A stretch of DNA of 64,000 nucleotides from Psychrobacter immobilis. Its GTDB lineage: Bacteria > Pseudomonadota > Gammaproteobacteria > Pseudomonadales > Moraxellaceae. Position 1 is the first letter of the stretch, and the number at the start of each line of letters is the position of its first letter. Location: positions 62,001-126,000 of the forward strand of contig NZ_CAJHAD010000007.1 of NCBI RefSeq assembly GCF_904846285.1, in the 5' to 3' direction. The notes beneath the pieces are model-generated. The model was not told the DNA's origin. It saw only the letters and a list, made by a program, of their open reading frames with translations, and searched no databases. This document shows positions 19,101 to 28,992 of the stretch, one piece after another. A program made the translations under genes and the position numbers.

Positions 19101-19132
19101 GGGCGTTATTGAAAAAAATAGCGTCCTTTTTA
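19101..19132 (+). terminator. Terminator of the alpA-replication operon
   Basis: GGGCGTTATT pairs with AATAGCGTCC (with G-U pairs) across an A-rich loop, and a TTTTTAT run follows. It lies 30 bases after the replication gene stop. Confidence 0.75.
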
Positions 19133-19155
19133 TCTGTATTATTTCCTATTTGTAT

Positions 19156-19169
19156 TATAATGGTATAAT
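19156..19169 (+). promoter_or_regulatory. Tandem TATAAT boxes before the secreted-protein gene
   Basis: Two overlapping-range -10 elements, TATAAT at 19156-19161 and 19164-19169, lie about 100 bases before the ATG at 19262 and just after the preceding terminator. No clear -35 is visible. This suggests an independent promoter for the small secreted protein. Confidence 0.45.
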
Positions 19170-19261
19170 GGTGGATGAGCGTTTAAATAAATATTTATAA
19201 GATATTGTTTAAAAATCAGAAGATTAAAAATAATTTATATTTTTTATTTTATGGAATATTT

Positions 19262-19606
19262 ATGAAATACTTAACAACTCCTTTAATTACTCTTGCTATT
19301 ATAGGTTTTATCCCTTTAGCAAATGCCGCTGAGGTAGAAGAAGTATGTGCCAAATATAGGCAAGCTTTTGGTGAATGGTCAAAGTCTTATAAAGTAAGTG
19401 CCACTTTGATCGATGGCAGTGAGCTTAAAAGTAAGACTAGTTGCTATTCTTGTTATGATAGCTTTTCAAAATATGCGGTCATGTTTTGGAGTAATAATGG
19501 TACAACGGTCATTAAACTTGATAATCGATACCTTAGCTACTTTGGTAACGAAGGTTATGACCAAGACGGTAAACAGTGGGAGCTTTCTAAAGGCTACTGT
19601 TATTGA
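19262..19606 (+). CDS. Small secreted cysteine-containing protein
   Basis: A 114-residue protein of no known family. The frame opens at 19205, but the ATG at 19262 starts a textbook signal peptide: MKYLTTPLITLAIIGFIPLA then NA-A as the likely cleavage site. The mature part of about 92 residues has four cysteines (EEVC, SCYSC, GYCY) that could form two disulfides in the periplasm. It stands alone between terminators, with its own promoter-like boxes. Island cargo of this kind may be an immunity or envelope-modifying factor, but nothing in the sequence shows which. Confidence 0.7.
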   Translation: MKYLTTPLITLAIIGFIPLANAAEVEEVCAKYRQAFGEWSKSYKVSATLIDGSELKSKTSCYSCYDSFSKYAVMFWSNNGTTVIKLDNRYLSYFGNEGYDQDGKQWELSKGYCY

Positions 19607-19637
19607 TAGTTAGACTATTTTAAATATTCTATTCAAA

Positions 19638-19670
19638 TTAGGGCATTATGTAGAAGTAGTGCCTTTTTTT
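19638..19670 (+). terminator. Terminator after the secreted-protein gene
   Basis: GGGCATTA and TAGTGCC form an imperfect stem, followed by a run of seven T. It closes the plus-strand half of the island ahead of the convergent hsdR. Confidence 0.65.
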
Positions 19671-19796
19671 GTTGTAATTGGTTTAGAAAATTTAAGGTTA
19701 AAACCCAACATCTATATAGAATAAAAACTTGTCAAAACCTCATAAAACCTCAGATTTAACTTAATTAACATATGTCATAAGTGAAAAACCTAACCT

Positions 19797-22700
19797 TTAA
19801 GCACCCAACTTCGTATCAAGCATCAATCTAATAAACTTCTTAAACTGATTGGGATTAGACAGTAAGTGCATAGTCATATCTTCAAACGCATCCTTCGCTT
19901 CAAACATAGCGTCTTCGGCGGCATCAGGATAACCACCAAGCATAATCTGATCGGTACTGTTATTACTGAATTGCTTGACCACAATTTCGTTTTCCGTGAC
20001 CTTATCCCAAATAGTGTTCATAAAATTAACTTTGTCTTTATCAGTAAAGTCCTCGCCCGCAAACACCTCGTTCAATCTATTAATGACTTTCGACAGCAGC
20101 TCTTCTTTCTGATCCTTTGGCTTTCCTGTACCACCACCGCCGCCAGCTTCTAGCTCGCCACTACCCTCTTGTAGCTTTAGATCTTGTTGATACAGCTTTG
20201 AGACGCGGTAATGACTCATGACAATATTACTTAGATCAACGTCATCTTCGTTGTCCACACTTTCGCGCAGTAGCGGCTGTAGGTTACGCGCATATAGGCT
20301 CAGCTTTTCCAGCTCTTTATCGTCATAATCGACGATTTGCGACATAAACTCATACTGGCGGGTGAATGTCCCTAAATCCTTTTTAAAGATCTCCAGCGCA
20401 TCTTGATCGGCCTTAAAGCCTTTGTAATCATTTTCGGCATTGGTCATCAGCACCACATCACCAGTCGCTTTGGTACGCTCTAGCATCACTTTGGCGTGCT
20501 GTGCTTGTTCGCGCGCCAGCTTATAACGCTTCTGCCAACGCTCGACCGCTGGCTTGCAGATATTACTAATGGCCGCGTTAGACTTATTCTTGCTATAGAA
20601 GGCTTCAACAAACTGCTCGACCTCATTCCATAAGAAGATGCCGCTGGCACGTAGTTTCTCATACAGGTCATACACCTGATCGGGATCGGACACATCTGCT
20701 AAGGTGGCGGTCTCATAATACGGCTGGAAGGCTTCTAAAATATCTTGTGGGTCATTAAAGAAATCGAGCACAAAGGTGCCACTCTCCGCTTTGCCCTTAT
20801 AGGTACGGTTAAGCCGTGAAAGGGTCTGCACGCAGTCCACACCCGTCAGCTTCTTATCGACGTACATAGCGCAGAGTTTCGGCTGGTCAAAGCCTGTCTG
20901 GAACTTGTTAGCCACCAGCATCACTTGATAGTCATCGCTGTCAAAAGCTTTACGTAGGTCACGGCCTTTTAGGCCAATATTCATATTGTGCTCAGTGAAC
21001 TTCTCACCGATGAGTGCGCCGCTGTCAGGGTCGTTATCATTGAAGGTAACTTCCCCTGAGAAGGCGACCATGGCATTGATGCCACGATAGCCACTATCTG
21101 CAATATAGTTATCAAAGGCGATTTTATAACGTACCGCTTCTTTACGCGACCCTGTCACGACCATGGCTTTGGCTTGCCCGCCGAGTAAGCCTTTAATGTT
21201 GTCGTTAAAGTGCTCAATGATGATCTTAACTTTCTGTGCGATATTGTGCTCATGGAGGCGCACCCAGTTATTGAGCTTAATCTTGGCGCGGCGAGCATCG
21301 ACCTCATCATCTTCGGCAGCAAGCTTCTGCTTAAGCTGATAGACAACCTTATAGTTGGTGTAGTTTTTTAGCACATCTAGGATGAAGCCTTCTTCAATGG
21401 CTTGGCGCATGGAATACACATGATAAGCGGCGGGCAAGTTATCGCTAGCAGCTGGCAAGTCAGGGTTAGGCAAGCGCCCAAACAGCTCAATAGTTTTTGG
21501 CTTAGGCGTGGCAGTAAAGGCGTAATAGCTTAGGTTAGGACTGCTACGGCGTGCGGCAAGCGTGGCATCCATTATGAAATCAAGGCTATCTTCACTAGAT
21601 AGCGGCGCATCATCATCTGCATTACTCTCTATATCACCTGAGATTAGCACTTCTTTAAGCTGGCGTGCGGTAGAGCCTGTCTGTGATGAGTGCGCTTCAT
21701 CGGCAATGATGGCATAACGGCGCGACTTTAGGACGCTTGAATCTTCAATCGCTTTGAGTACAAATGGGAAAGTTTGAATGGTGACAATGATAATCGGCTG
21801 CGATTTTACCAACGCGGCCGCAAGCTGCTCAGACTTCGAGCCGTCACCCTCTTTTCTATTGATCTTACCGACCACGCCATCGGCATGTTCAAACTGGTAG
21901 ATGGTGTCCTGCAACTGGTCATCAAGCACGGTGCGATCAGTAATGACAATGACAGAGTGAAACTGTTTATCACCGTCGCTGCTGTATAAGGTCGATAGCT
22001 GATGCGCTGTCCATGCGATAGAGTTAGATTTACCTGAACCTGCACTATGCTGAATCAAATACTTTTGACCCGCGCCCTCATCAATGGCCGCATTGACCAA
22101 TTTAGTCACCACATCCCACTGATGATAGCGCGGGAACATCATGGTTTCCTTTTTAGATTTGCGCCCAATAGCGTCTTCTTCTTCCTCAATTTGCAGATGC
22201 ATAAAGTGACCAAGAATCGCCAATAGATTGTCTGGGGTAAGTACTTCATTCCATAGATAATCAGTGGCATAGCGGCTGCTATCGCTAGGAATATCATTAC
22301 CCGCGCCGCCGTCTTTAGTGCCTTTATTAAACGGTAAAAAGTAAGTACTGTCACCTGCCAGCCTTGTGGTCATATAGACTTCATATTGACTGACGGCAAA
22401 ATGCACCAATGCGCCGCGCTTAAACGTCAGTAGCGGCTCAGGCTTTTTAGTATCAGGGTCTTTAGGCAGGCGGGTCTTCTTGTACTGAGTGATGGCATTT
22501 TGTACCGCTTGTTTAAACTCGGATTTTAGCTCCATCGTCGTCACAGGCAAGCCATTGACGAATAGCACGATATCGATACGGTTGCGCTTAGCGACCTTTC
22601 CGTCAGTGCTATCCTTTACGCTGGCATGCGGGCTATATACCACTTCAGGGACAACACGGCAGATATTGGCCTCATAGCGCGCCATGGTCTCAGGGTTTAG

Positions 22701-23066
22701 GCTATGTTCAGGCTTAAACTGGCACAAACTAAACCGCGCGTTACGAATCTTTAGACCGTGACGTAAGACGCCTAGCGTGCCATAAGTGCGCGAGGCTCTA
22801 TCGGTGGCGTGCGCGTCTGCCTTATTAAGCTGCTTGACCAAGGCGGCGATAAAGTGACGCTCAGAGTCGATAGGAAAGGTGCGACAAAACTTCTCCCACT
22901 CCTGCGGCTGGGTGGTCTGCACAAAGTCCAGCACGTCTTTCTCGTATAGTGCGGTCTCTGCCGTATAGCCGCTAGCATGACCGAGCTGCCAGCCGTGCGC
23001 TTGCATCTGAGTGACAATATCGGCTTGAAAGACAGTTTCGTAGGTGAAGTCGTGAGCGTTGGTCAT
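19797..23066 (-). CDS. hsdR: Type I restriction enzyme, R subunit
   Basis: A 1089-residue HsdR, the motor and nuclease subunit that translocates unmodified DNA and cuts it at a distance. The PD-(D/E)xK nuclease region has IDIVLFVNGLPVTTMELKSE (Asp to Glu-x-Lys, about residues 165-182). The SF2 helicase part has Walker A in QHSAGSGKSNS (about 340) and DEAH in IADEAHSSQTG (about 454). The C-terminal part contains the acidic/glycine linker GSGELEAGGGGGTGKPKDQ. The gene looks intact. It is separated from hsdS by two exported-protein genes, about 2 kb, which is unusual for hsd loci. Confidence 0.96.
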   Translation of the reverse strand: MTNAHDFTYETVFQADIVTQMQAHGWQLGHASGYTAETALYEKDVLDFVQTTQPQEWEKFCRTFPIDSERHFIAALVKQLNKADAHATDRASRTYGTLGVLRHGLKIRNARFSLCQFKPEHSLNPETMARYEANICRVVPEVVYSPHASVKDSTDGKVAKRNRIDIVLFVNGLPVTTMELKSEFKQAVQNAITQYKKTRLPKDPDTKKPEPLLTFKRGALVHFAVSQYEVYMTTRLAGDSTYFLPFNKGTKDGGAGNDIPSDSSRYATDYLWNEVLTPDNLLAILGHFMHLQIEEEEDAIGRKSKKETMMFPRYHQWDVVTKLVNAAIDEGAGQKYLIQHSAGSGKSNSIAWTAHQLSTLYSSDGDKQFHSVIVITDRTVLDDQLQDTIYQFEHADGVVGKINRKEGDGSKSEQLAAALVKSQPIIIVTIQTFPFVLKAIEDSSVLKSRRYAIIADEAHSSQTGSTARQLKEVLISGDIESNADDDAPLSSEDSLDFIMDATLAARRSSPNLSYYAFTATPKPKTIELFGRLPNPDLPAASDNLPAAYHVYSMRQAIEEGFILDVLKNYTNYKVVYQLKQKLAAEDDEVDARRAKIKLNNWVRLHEHNIAQKVKIIIEHFNDNIKGLLGGQAKAMVVTGSRKEAVRYKIAFDNYIADSGYRGINAMVAFSGEVTFNDNDPDSGALIGEKFTEHNMNIGLKGRDLRKAFDSDDYQVMLVANKFQTGFDQPKLCAMYVDKKLTGVDCVQTLSRLNRTYKGKAESGTFVLDFFNDPQDILEAFQPYYETATLADVSDPDQVYDLYEKLRASGIFLWNEVEQFVEAFYSKNKSNAAISNICKPAVERWQKRYKLAREQAQHAKVMLERTKATGDVVLMTNAENDYKGFKADQDALEIFKKDLGTFTRQYEFMSQIVDYDDKELEKLSLYARNLQPLLRESVDNEDDVDLSNIVMSHYRVSKLYQQDLKLQEGSGELEAGGGGGTGKPKDQKEELLSKVINRLNEVFAGEDFTDKDKVNFMNTIWDKVTENEIVVKQFSNNSTDQIMLGGYPDAAEDAMFEAKDAFEDMTMHLLSNPNQFKKFIRLMLDTKLGA

Positions 23067-23210
23067 GTTAAGTCCGTTTGGTTTTATTATTTTGCGTAAA
23101 AAAATTAGATCGAAAGCGCTATAAATTCTGAAATTGGATATGGGTTTTGTATAGTGATAGCGACTTCCTTATAAAATCGTTAGCAGCTTAAGTAGCGCAC
23201 ATCATATATT

Positions 23211-24101
23211 TCAACTCTCTTGTGACATGACTAAAGAAGCTATAACTTCATAATCCATCAAAAACAAAGCTTCATAAAGATCACAGCTCATAGGATCGTC
23301 ACTCCCGCATGCTTTGTGAAACCATTTCATGGCTTGTTCGCGATCTTGATCAACACCATCACCGCCCATATAAAGCATCCCCATGTTACGCTTGGCATAC
23401 CTGTTATTTTGAACCGCTGATTTTTGGATCAGCTCAAACGCTTTTTTGTAGTCCTGCGCTACGCCATTACCTTTTAAGTACCTCACACCTAGATTGTTTT
23501 GGCTAGTTGGATTGTTTTGATCGACTGACTTTTGTAATAATTCGAGCGCTTCAATATTGGCTTGGTCGACTGCAGTCTCGTTGTCATAATAATAGTCAAA
23601 GTTATTTTGAATAGTCGCTTTTGATTGGACTGCAGCTTTTTTATACCACTTGTGAGCCTTATCATAGTCCTGCTTGGTACCTCGACCATATTCGTGCATA
23701 GTCCCCAAGTAATATTGTGACATCAGATCGCCTTGGTTAGCAGCCTGCTCAAACCATCGGAACGCTTTAAAACTATCTTGGGCTACTCCTAGACCTGAAT
23801 TATAGAAAATACCTAGATTCCATTGTGCTGTTGCATCCCCTTGGTCGGCAGCTTTATGAAACCATTCAGCAGCTTTGGCATAATCTTGAGGCACTTTTTC
23901 ACCTGCGGCATACATCGCGCCTATCTCATATTGAGCGGCGATAGAGCCGTCATCGATTGGTGCCTGACTGGCAGCCGACTCACTTGCCTGCGCTAATTGC
24001 GAAAGTCCAAATACTGCGCTTATGAATATTAGGCTTGCAGAGATTAAGTTTAAGAGTTTTGCTTTAGAGGTAAAGCTTCGTATTGGGACAAATAGTTTCA
24101 T
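23211..24101 (-). CDS. Exported Sel1-repeat protein embedded in the hsd operon
   Basis: A 296-residue protein with a hydrophobic signal region (LISASLIFISAVFGLSQLA, about residues 20-38) ending QASES. About six Sel1 (TPR-like) repeats follow, such as AAQYEIGAMYAAGEKVPQDY and AQWNLGIFYNSGLGVAQD. Sel1 repeats form solenoids for protein-protein contact, commonly in the envelope. It lies 144 bases before hsdR. Its ATG overlaps the stop of the hsdS scrap (ATGA), suggesting it was once translationally coupled to a full hsdS copy. Its role with the restriction system is unknown. Confidence 0.88.
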   Translation of the reverse strand: MKLFVPIRSFTSKAKLLNLISASLIFISAVFGLSQLAQASESAASQAPIDDGSIAAQYEIGAMYAAGEKVPQDYAKAAEWFHKAADQGDATAQWNLGIFYNSGLGVAQDSFKAFRWFEQAANQGDLMSQYYLGTMHEYGRGTKQDYDKAHKWYKKAAVQSKATIQNNFDYYYDNETAVDQANIEALELLQKSVDQNNPTSQNNLGVRYLKGNGVAQDYKKAFELIQKSAVQNNRYAKRNMGMLYMGGDGVDQDREQAMKWFHKACGSDDPMSCDLYEALFLMDYEVIASLVMSQES

Positions 24102-24211
24102 AGATTTATTCTTTTTTTATGTTCAGGCGCAACCCAACCGCTCACATCAATCTTACCCTTGACGGCAGCCGACATTAAAGCGGTGCGGTGTTCTTGCATG
24201 AGTTCAATAAT
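24098..24211 (-). pseudogene. hsdS 3'-end remnant
   Basis: Read on the minus strand this encodes IIELMQEHRTALMSAAVKGK, then IDVSGWVAPE and a few extra codons to a TGA. It closely parallels the last about 28 residues of the intact HsdS (RLMQERRTALISAAVTGK, IDVRGWQAPE). The copies differ at several positions, so this is an old or foreign allele, not a recent duplication. A stop codon directly precedes it and no upstream hsdS sequence remains. It is therefore a scrap left by recombination. Confidence 0.85.
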
Positions 24212-24245
24212 TTATTTAGTTTGACTAAAAAACGTAATCCAAGTT

Positions 24246-25004
24246 TTACGGCTCATCGCACACCTCTTTAAAGCTTTTACCAAATAACGCTTTATTCAGT
24301 TTTTGCTGATTTTTAAATACCACTTCAGAGTCGGCATGATAGACCTGCTCATTGACGCAATTACCAAAACCAAAAGTAACCAAGTTTATCTTGGCGTACT
24401 TAGTAGGGTTGCTGGCTTTTTCTTCCTGATAGCGCTTGGTAGCCAAACTGCGGTAATACTTACCACCATCGTCTGTGATATCTGCTTGTTCTTGAATTTG
24501 CTCTTCAACAAACTGCTTCCATCTATTTTGCACAGCCTTTTCATTCTTTAATAACGGCTCAATATAAGTTTTACACATTTGCGGGCTTTGCTTGAGTGCC
24601 TCACTGGGATTCAGATATCCCAAAATCGTCAATTTATTTTGTTTATATTCGCCGTCAATAGACTTGACCAACTCTTGCTTATAACCTTTTGCGTCAGGCA
24701 CCACATCAAGTCGTTCAATATTATTCTTAACTTTTATATATTCTTCAGTAAGCTTGTCTAAGTCTTTCATCGATAACTTGTCTAGTGCATCAATATCCAT
24801 CGGTGGAAAAAAGCTTTCTAGATTTGATCTGGTTAAGCTTTCTAATACTAAATGTGAATTCTTGATTTGCTTAGCGGTATATTTTTTACTATCAAAGTCA
24901 CCCTGCATACTGCAAAAATCATCTTGCCATTTATAGGTCTGTGCTTGGGCGATGGTGGTCACGGCCATTGATGCCAATAGAGCTGCTACGGTAACTGCTT
25001 TCAT
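24246..25004 (-). CDS. Unknown exported protein between hsdS and hsdR
   Basis: A 252-residue protein. The frame is open to 25046, but the ATG at 25004, with AGGAGT seven bases upstream, starts a clear signal peptide (MKAVTVAALLASMAVTTIAQ, then AQ as cleavage site). The mature part is mostly helical and charged, with four cysteines (DDFCSMQG, QMCKTYIE, GNCVNEQ, EVCDEP). I recognise no family. It starts 66 bases after the hsdS stop and is flanked by the hsdS 3' end on one side and the hsdS remnant on the other. That looks like insertion through hsdS recombination. Confidence 0.75.
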   Translation of the reverse strand: MKAVTVAALLASMAVTTIAQAQTYKWQDDFCSMQGDFDSKKYTAKQIKNSHLVLESLTRSNLESFFPPMDIDALDKLSMKDLDKLTEEYIKVKNNIERLDVVPDAKGYKQELVKSIDGEYKQNKLTILGYLNPSEALKQSPQMCKTYIEPLLKNEKAVQNRWKQFVEEQIQEQADITDDGGKYYRSLATKRYQEEKASNPTKYAKINLVTFGFGNCVNEQVYHADSEVVFKNQQKLNKALFGKSFKEVCDEP

Positions 25005-25070
25005 GATATAACTCCTTTTATTGATTTTCTTGTTTATCAAACGCAATATGCGCTTAATCTCTATTTACAG

Positions 25071-26396
25071 CTACTCAGGCGCTTGCCAGCCACGAACATC
25101 AATCTTACCCGTGACGGCAGCGGAAATTAAAGCGGTGCGGCGTTCTTGCATTAATCTGATAGCAGCACTGGCTTTTTCTATTAATGTGTTGTATTTCTTC
25201 TTTTGTAATTTACAGAACTTATCAATTTCGAACTGTTCTTGCTTAGGTGGTACACATACCTTCATCTGACGAATAGAATTTAGCGACAAATTAAAAATAG
25301 TAGTCCCTGTGACTTCTAAATCAAAATAACGAAGTGCTTGGCTGCTTTGTAAATACAGCATTAAGTATTCAGGTAGTAAATTATCAGAACAGTTCATATA
25401 TGCGGCACTTTTGCCTAGAATTACCATCTCATTATTGTAGCGAGCAACGTTGCCAATAGTGCCGTTAATGGAAAGCAATACACTAGATTTATCTAGATAA
25501 ATATAGTGTTTTTTATACTCATCTTCAGGTACTTCTTTAGATGTTTTCCCAACTACTATCTGCCCATTGACTAAATTATTTCCATTAACAAAATAATATC
25601 CCGTATTATCCTGATACTGAGGGGTTGAATGCAAGCCATCACCAATTCTCGATGTTTGATGAATCAACTTCGGTAGCTCCCAATACTCAGGCACATCACC
25701 CAACCATTCCACCCCAGAATCTTTCATCGGCGCATCAGGATTTAAACCTTTAGTCACCGCATGACTGATAACGGCTTGGCGCTTCTCTTTTAACAGTTGG
25801 ATAAGGGTTTGCTGCTTTTCGATTAGGGTATCGATTTGGGCGGTTTCGTGGTCGAGGAAGTTGGCGATATGAACTTGCTCTTTGTATTTAGGCGTGGAAA
25901 CCTTTAAAGAAGCTACAGTTTCTTGATTAATATTAGGTTGCCCACCACCAGAAGATAAACGCACTATGTCATCTTTAAAAGCTTGCATCCAATAGTATAA
26001 AAACTTATTAAATATCACACTTGATTGCGACATGACACAACAAGCTTGATTCGTTGTTGCTTCAACTCCTAATATCCCTAGCCTACCAATAGTTGCACCA
26101 TACATTGCAATAGCGATTGAGCCAACTGGATATACTCTTAAAGTTGGAAATGCTTTGATGGTTTTTTTAGAGACTTTCTTTTTAGTATCTAAGATCAGTT
26201 TTTCTCTTAACTCTCCTGTAGTTACCCACGGAATATCGCCAACATACCACTCTTCGTTACTGGAAGGCGGCGTAGTACCAGAACCTATTTCCAAATAAGC
26301 ATGTGCTATCTTCCACATTTCCCAATCCTTAGGAATCTCCCCCAACCACTCAACCCCAGAATCCTTATACTCATCATATTGCTGATACTTCGCCAT
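25071..26396 (-). CDS. hsdS: Type I restriction enzyme, specificity subunit
   Basis: A 441-residue HsdS that sets the bipartite target sequence of the methylase and nuclease. The two-fold layout is plain. TRD1 opens with KDSGVEWLGEIPKDWEMWKI (about residue 11). The central conserved helix LDHETAQIDTLIEKQQTLIQ (about 185) precedes TRD2, which opens KDSGVEWLGDVPEYWELPKL (about 227). The distal conserved helix follows, ending RRTALISAAVTGKIDVRGW. Its ATG overlaps the hsdM stop by one base. The recognition sequence cannot be read from the protein. Confidence 0.95.
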   Translation of the reverse strand: MAKYQQYDEYKDSGVEWLGEIPKDWEMWKIAHAYLEIGSGTTPPSSNEEWYVGDIPWVTTGELREKLILDTKKKVSKKTIKAFPTLRVYPVGSIAIAMYGATIGRLGILGVEATTNQACCVMSQSSVIFNKFLYYWMQAFKDDIVRLSSGGGQPNINQETVASLKVSTPKYKEQVHIANFLDHETAQIDTLIEKQQTLIQLLKEKRQAVISHAVTKGLNPDAPMKDSGVEWLGDVPEYWELPKLIHQTSRIGDGLHSTPQYQDNTGYYFVNGNNLVNGQIVVGKTSKEVPEDEYKKHYIYLDKSSVLLSINGTIGNVARYNNEMVILGKSAAYMNCSDNLLPEYLMLYLQSSQALRYFDLEVTGTTIFNLSLNSIRQMKVCVPPKQEQFEIDKFCKLQKKKYNTLIEKASAAIRLMQERRTALISAAVTGKIDVRGWQAPE

Positions 26397-28768
26397 TATG
26401 AATGCACCTCACCCAATAACTGCATAATCTCAGCACTTACCGCATCCAAATCCGCATCAATCTCTTGTAGCGCACGCGGTGGCTCATACACATAGAAGTG
26501 ACGGTTAAACGGTATCTCAAATCCGACAATGCCGATCTCTTCATCAATGGCATCTATCTTATCCGCATTGATCCACGCATCAGGCACATGCGGCTGTACT
26601 TCACGGGCGAAGTAGCTTTCAATCAATTCAGTGGTCGTCACCTCAGGATTCAGCGGCACGTTTTCATAATCACGCAAATCACTGTCCGTTTGGAACTCGA
26701 CTATTTTGGTCTTGCTGGCAGGATCGGTATAGCTAAACGCACCATAGAGCGGATTGGCAACCTTGAGCGTTTTTTTAATGACTGGTTCTGCTTCAGGATT
26801 TTTCCACGTGATGGCATCCATCAGCTGTTTTTTCTCTTTCGCATCAAGACTCACATCAGCGTCTTTTAACGCTTGCTTGAATACTTTTTCAAACTCATTG
26901 AAATCATCAAATTGGCGCGCGCCGATAGCCGTTTGTAATGCCTTAGCTTTATTCATTAATACAAGCTGCGACTGCCATAATTTGGCAGCCAGCACGTCTT
27001 TAACTTGGCTTTCTTTCAACTCGCTAAAGTCCGCTTTTATCATTGCGCGTGCTTCTAGTGTGACTGCTGATAAGTCACCGTAATTATTACTATCATCATC
27101 AGTTGTCCAATCACTGCCAAACTTCTCATAGAGCGCTGGCATGACCATATCGAACGGCTTAGGCGCATAGCGTAGGCTCTCGATAGCACTATCAGATAAC
27201 TGCGCCGATAGACGCAGCGGCCGCTCAATGGTGATACGGCGATAGCCAAACTCATGGGTGGCAAATATTTTACTGGCAAAGGTCTTAGCAGGCTCAGCTT
27301 TAGGATTGGCAGACTGACGGCCACGGTTAGACTTCACCTCTTCTGGTTTATCGAGTACGCGCGCGTCAACCACTTCAAAGTCCCCAAAGCTGCGGGTAAT
27401 GGTCTTGATGTCGTCATCACTCATCTCGTTACGCTTAGAGCCAAGAGATTTACGCATTTTGCTGTATAGGTTACTACCGTCAATCAATTGCACGTGACCT
27501 TTGCGCTCAGCGGCTTTCTTATTGCTTAATATCCAGATGTAGGTCGCAATGCCCGTGTTATAAAACATATCATTTGGCAAGGCGATGATGGCCTCTAATA
27601 AATCCGCTTCTAAGATATAACGGCGAATCTCACTCTCACCGCTACCAGCGCCGCCCGTGAATAATGGTGAACCGTTTAAGATGATACCAATACGGCTGCC
27701 TTGATTGTTGTTTTGAGTGCTGCTGCTATCTGTCGCTTTATCATCACCAGTAATCGGACGCATCTTGCTCAGCAAGTGCATAAGGAATAATAGTGAGCCG
27801 TCAGACACGCGCGGCAAGCCAGCCCCAAAGCGGCCGTCAAAGCCTTTTTGCGTATGCTCATCATTGATCTCACCTGATATCTTTTTCCAATCTACGCCGA
27901 ACGGCGGGTTAGATAGCATGTAGTCAAACTTCTCAGCGACCAGCTGATCATTGGATAAGGTATTACCTAGCTTAATGTTATTAACCTCTTGCCCTTTGAT
28001 CAGCATATCGGCTTTACAGATAGCATAAGACTCAGGGTTTAGCTCTTGACCATAGGTACGCATCACCGCGTCAGGATTCAGCTCTAGCACGTATTCCATA
28101 CCAGAAGATAGGAAGCCTCCCGTACCCGCTGTCGGGTCATATATGGTGCGAATAATGCCGTCTTTAGTGAGTGCATCATCATCTTCCATAAATACCAGTG
28201 AGGTAGTCAGGCGCACGATATCGCGCGGGGTAAAATGCTCACCTGCGGTTTCGTTAGAACTTTCAGCAAAGCGGCGTATTAATTCTTCAAAGACAAAGCC
28301 CATTTCATGGTTAGAGATAGTCTCAGGGCTCAGATCGGTATTGGCGAACATCTGCACCACTTTATACAGTAAATTGGCATCCGCTAGCTGACCGACAAAC
28401 TCTTCAAATTTGAAATGCTCAAATATCTCACGCGCGTCTTTAGAGAAAGATTGCACGTAAGTATTGAGGTTATCCTTAATATCGCTTTGACCCATCTTGC
28501 TTAGATCCATGGGCGAGATATTGTAGAATGGTCGCTTGCTGGCGCGAATGATGAACTTCTCTTGCGCTTCCTCAGGCAGACCCATGCCAGCGATACGCTG
28601 ACTCTCAGCGACGACGTTTGCTTTGGTTTCTTCTAATACACACTCTAGGCGGCGCAATAGCGTGAATGGCAGAATGATGCGACCGTATTGGGATTGCTTA
28701 AAGTCACCACGTAATAGATCAGCAACAGACCAGATGAAAGCCGCTGTTTGAGAGAAGTTTTTGGTCAT
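26396..28768 (-). CDS. hsdM: Type I restriction enzyme, modification subunit
   Basis: A 790-residue N6-adenine methyltransferase subunit. The SAM-binding motif I is [20 protein letters not shown] (about residue 209) and catalytic motif IV is NPPFG (about 286). It is longer than the classic about 520-residue HsdM because of an extended C-terminal part (about 490-790) found in one HsdM subfamily. It starts the minus-strand hsd operon and overlaps hsdS by one base. No frameshift is visible. Confidence 0.96.
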   Translation of the reverse strand: MTKNFSQTAAFIWSVADLLRGDFKQSQYGRIILPFTLLRRLECVLEETKANVVAESQRIAGMGLPEEAQEKFIIRASKRPFYNISPMDLSKMGQSDIKDNLNTYVQSFSKDAREIFEHFKFEEFVGQLADANLLYKVVQMFANTDLSPETISNHEMGFVFEELIRRFAESSNETAGEHFTPRDIVRLTTSLVFMEDDDALTKDGIIRTIYDPTAGTGGFLSSGMEYVLELNPDAVMRTYGQELNPESYAICKADMLIKGQEVNNIKLGNTLSNDQLVAEKFDYMLSNPPFGVDWKKISGEINDEHTQKGFDGRFGAGLPRVSDGSLLFLMHLLSKMRPITGDDKATDSSSTQNNNQGSRIGIILNGSPLFTGGAGSGESEIRRYILEADLLEAIIALPNDMFYNTGIATYIWILSNKKAAERKGHVQLIDGSNLYSKMRKSLGSKRNEMSDDDIKTITRSFGDFEVVDARVLDKPEEVKSNRGRQSANPKAEPAKTFASKIFATHEFGYRRITIERPLRLSAQLSDSAIESLRYAPKPFDMVMPALYEKFGSDWTTDDDSNNYGDLSAVTLEARAMIKADFSELKESQVKDVLAAKLWQSQLVLMNKAKALQTAIGARQFDDFNEFEKVFKQALKDADVSLDAKEKKQLMDAITWKNPEAEPVIKKTLKVANPLYGAFSYTDPASKTKIVEFQTDSDLRDYENVPLNPEVTTTELIESYFAREVQPHVPDAWINADKIDAIDEEIGIVGFEIPFNRHFYVYEPPRALQEIDADLDAVSAEIMQLLGEVHS

Positions 28769-28937
28769 GTGATTGTCTTATTGTTTGTTGAGCAGGGATA
28801 GATACTTGGAATGATATGGCAGCCATAAAGAATGGCTCACACGTACTGCGATGGCGTATATCGACTTATGACGGTTTATAGAAATCATTGTATGATAGTA
28901 GAGGATATAAACGCTAGCATGAAAGCGGAATTAAGAG

Positions 28938-28992
28938 TCTTATTTAATAAAAGCATTCTTATTTAAATAAAAGAGTTCTTATTAATAATAAG
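28938..28992. repeat. Three AT-rich direct repeats upstream of hsdM
   Basis: TCTTATTTAATAAAAG (28938-28953), TCTTATTTAAATAAAAG (28957-28973 region) and TCTTATTAATAATAAG (28977-28992) repeat with a period of 19-20 bases. Each is itself near-palindromic. The spacing, close to two helical turns, suits a cooperative DNA-binding protein acting on the hsdM promoter. Confidence 0.6.

Noticed and set aside
24871..24885. Additional CGGTATA copy inside the exported-protein gene
   Set aside because: It lies within coding sequence (KKYTAK codons) and lacks the paired spacing seen at the island ends; likely chance.
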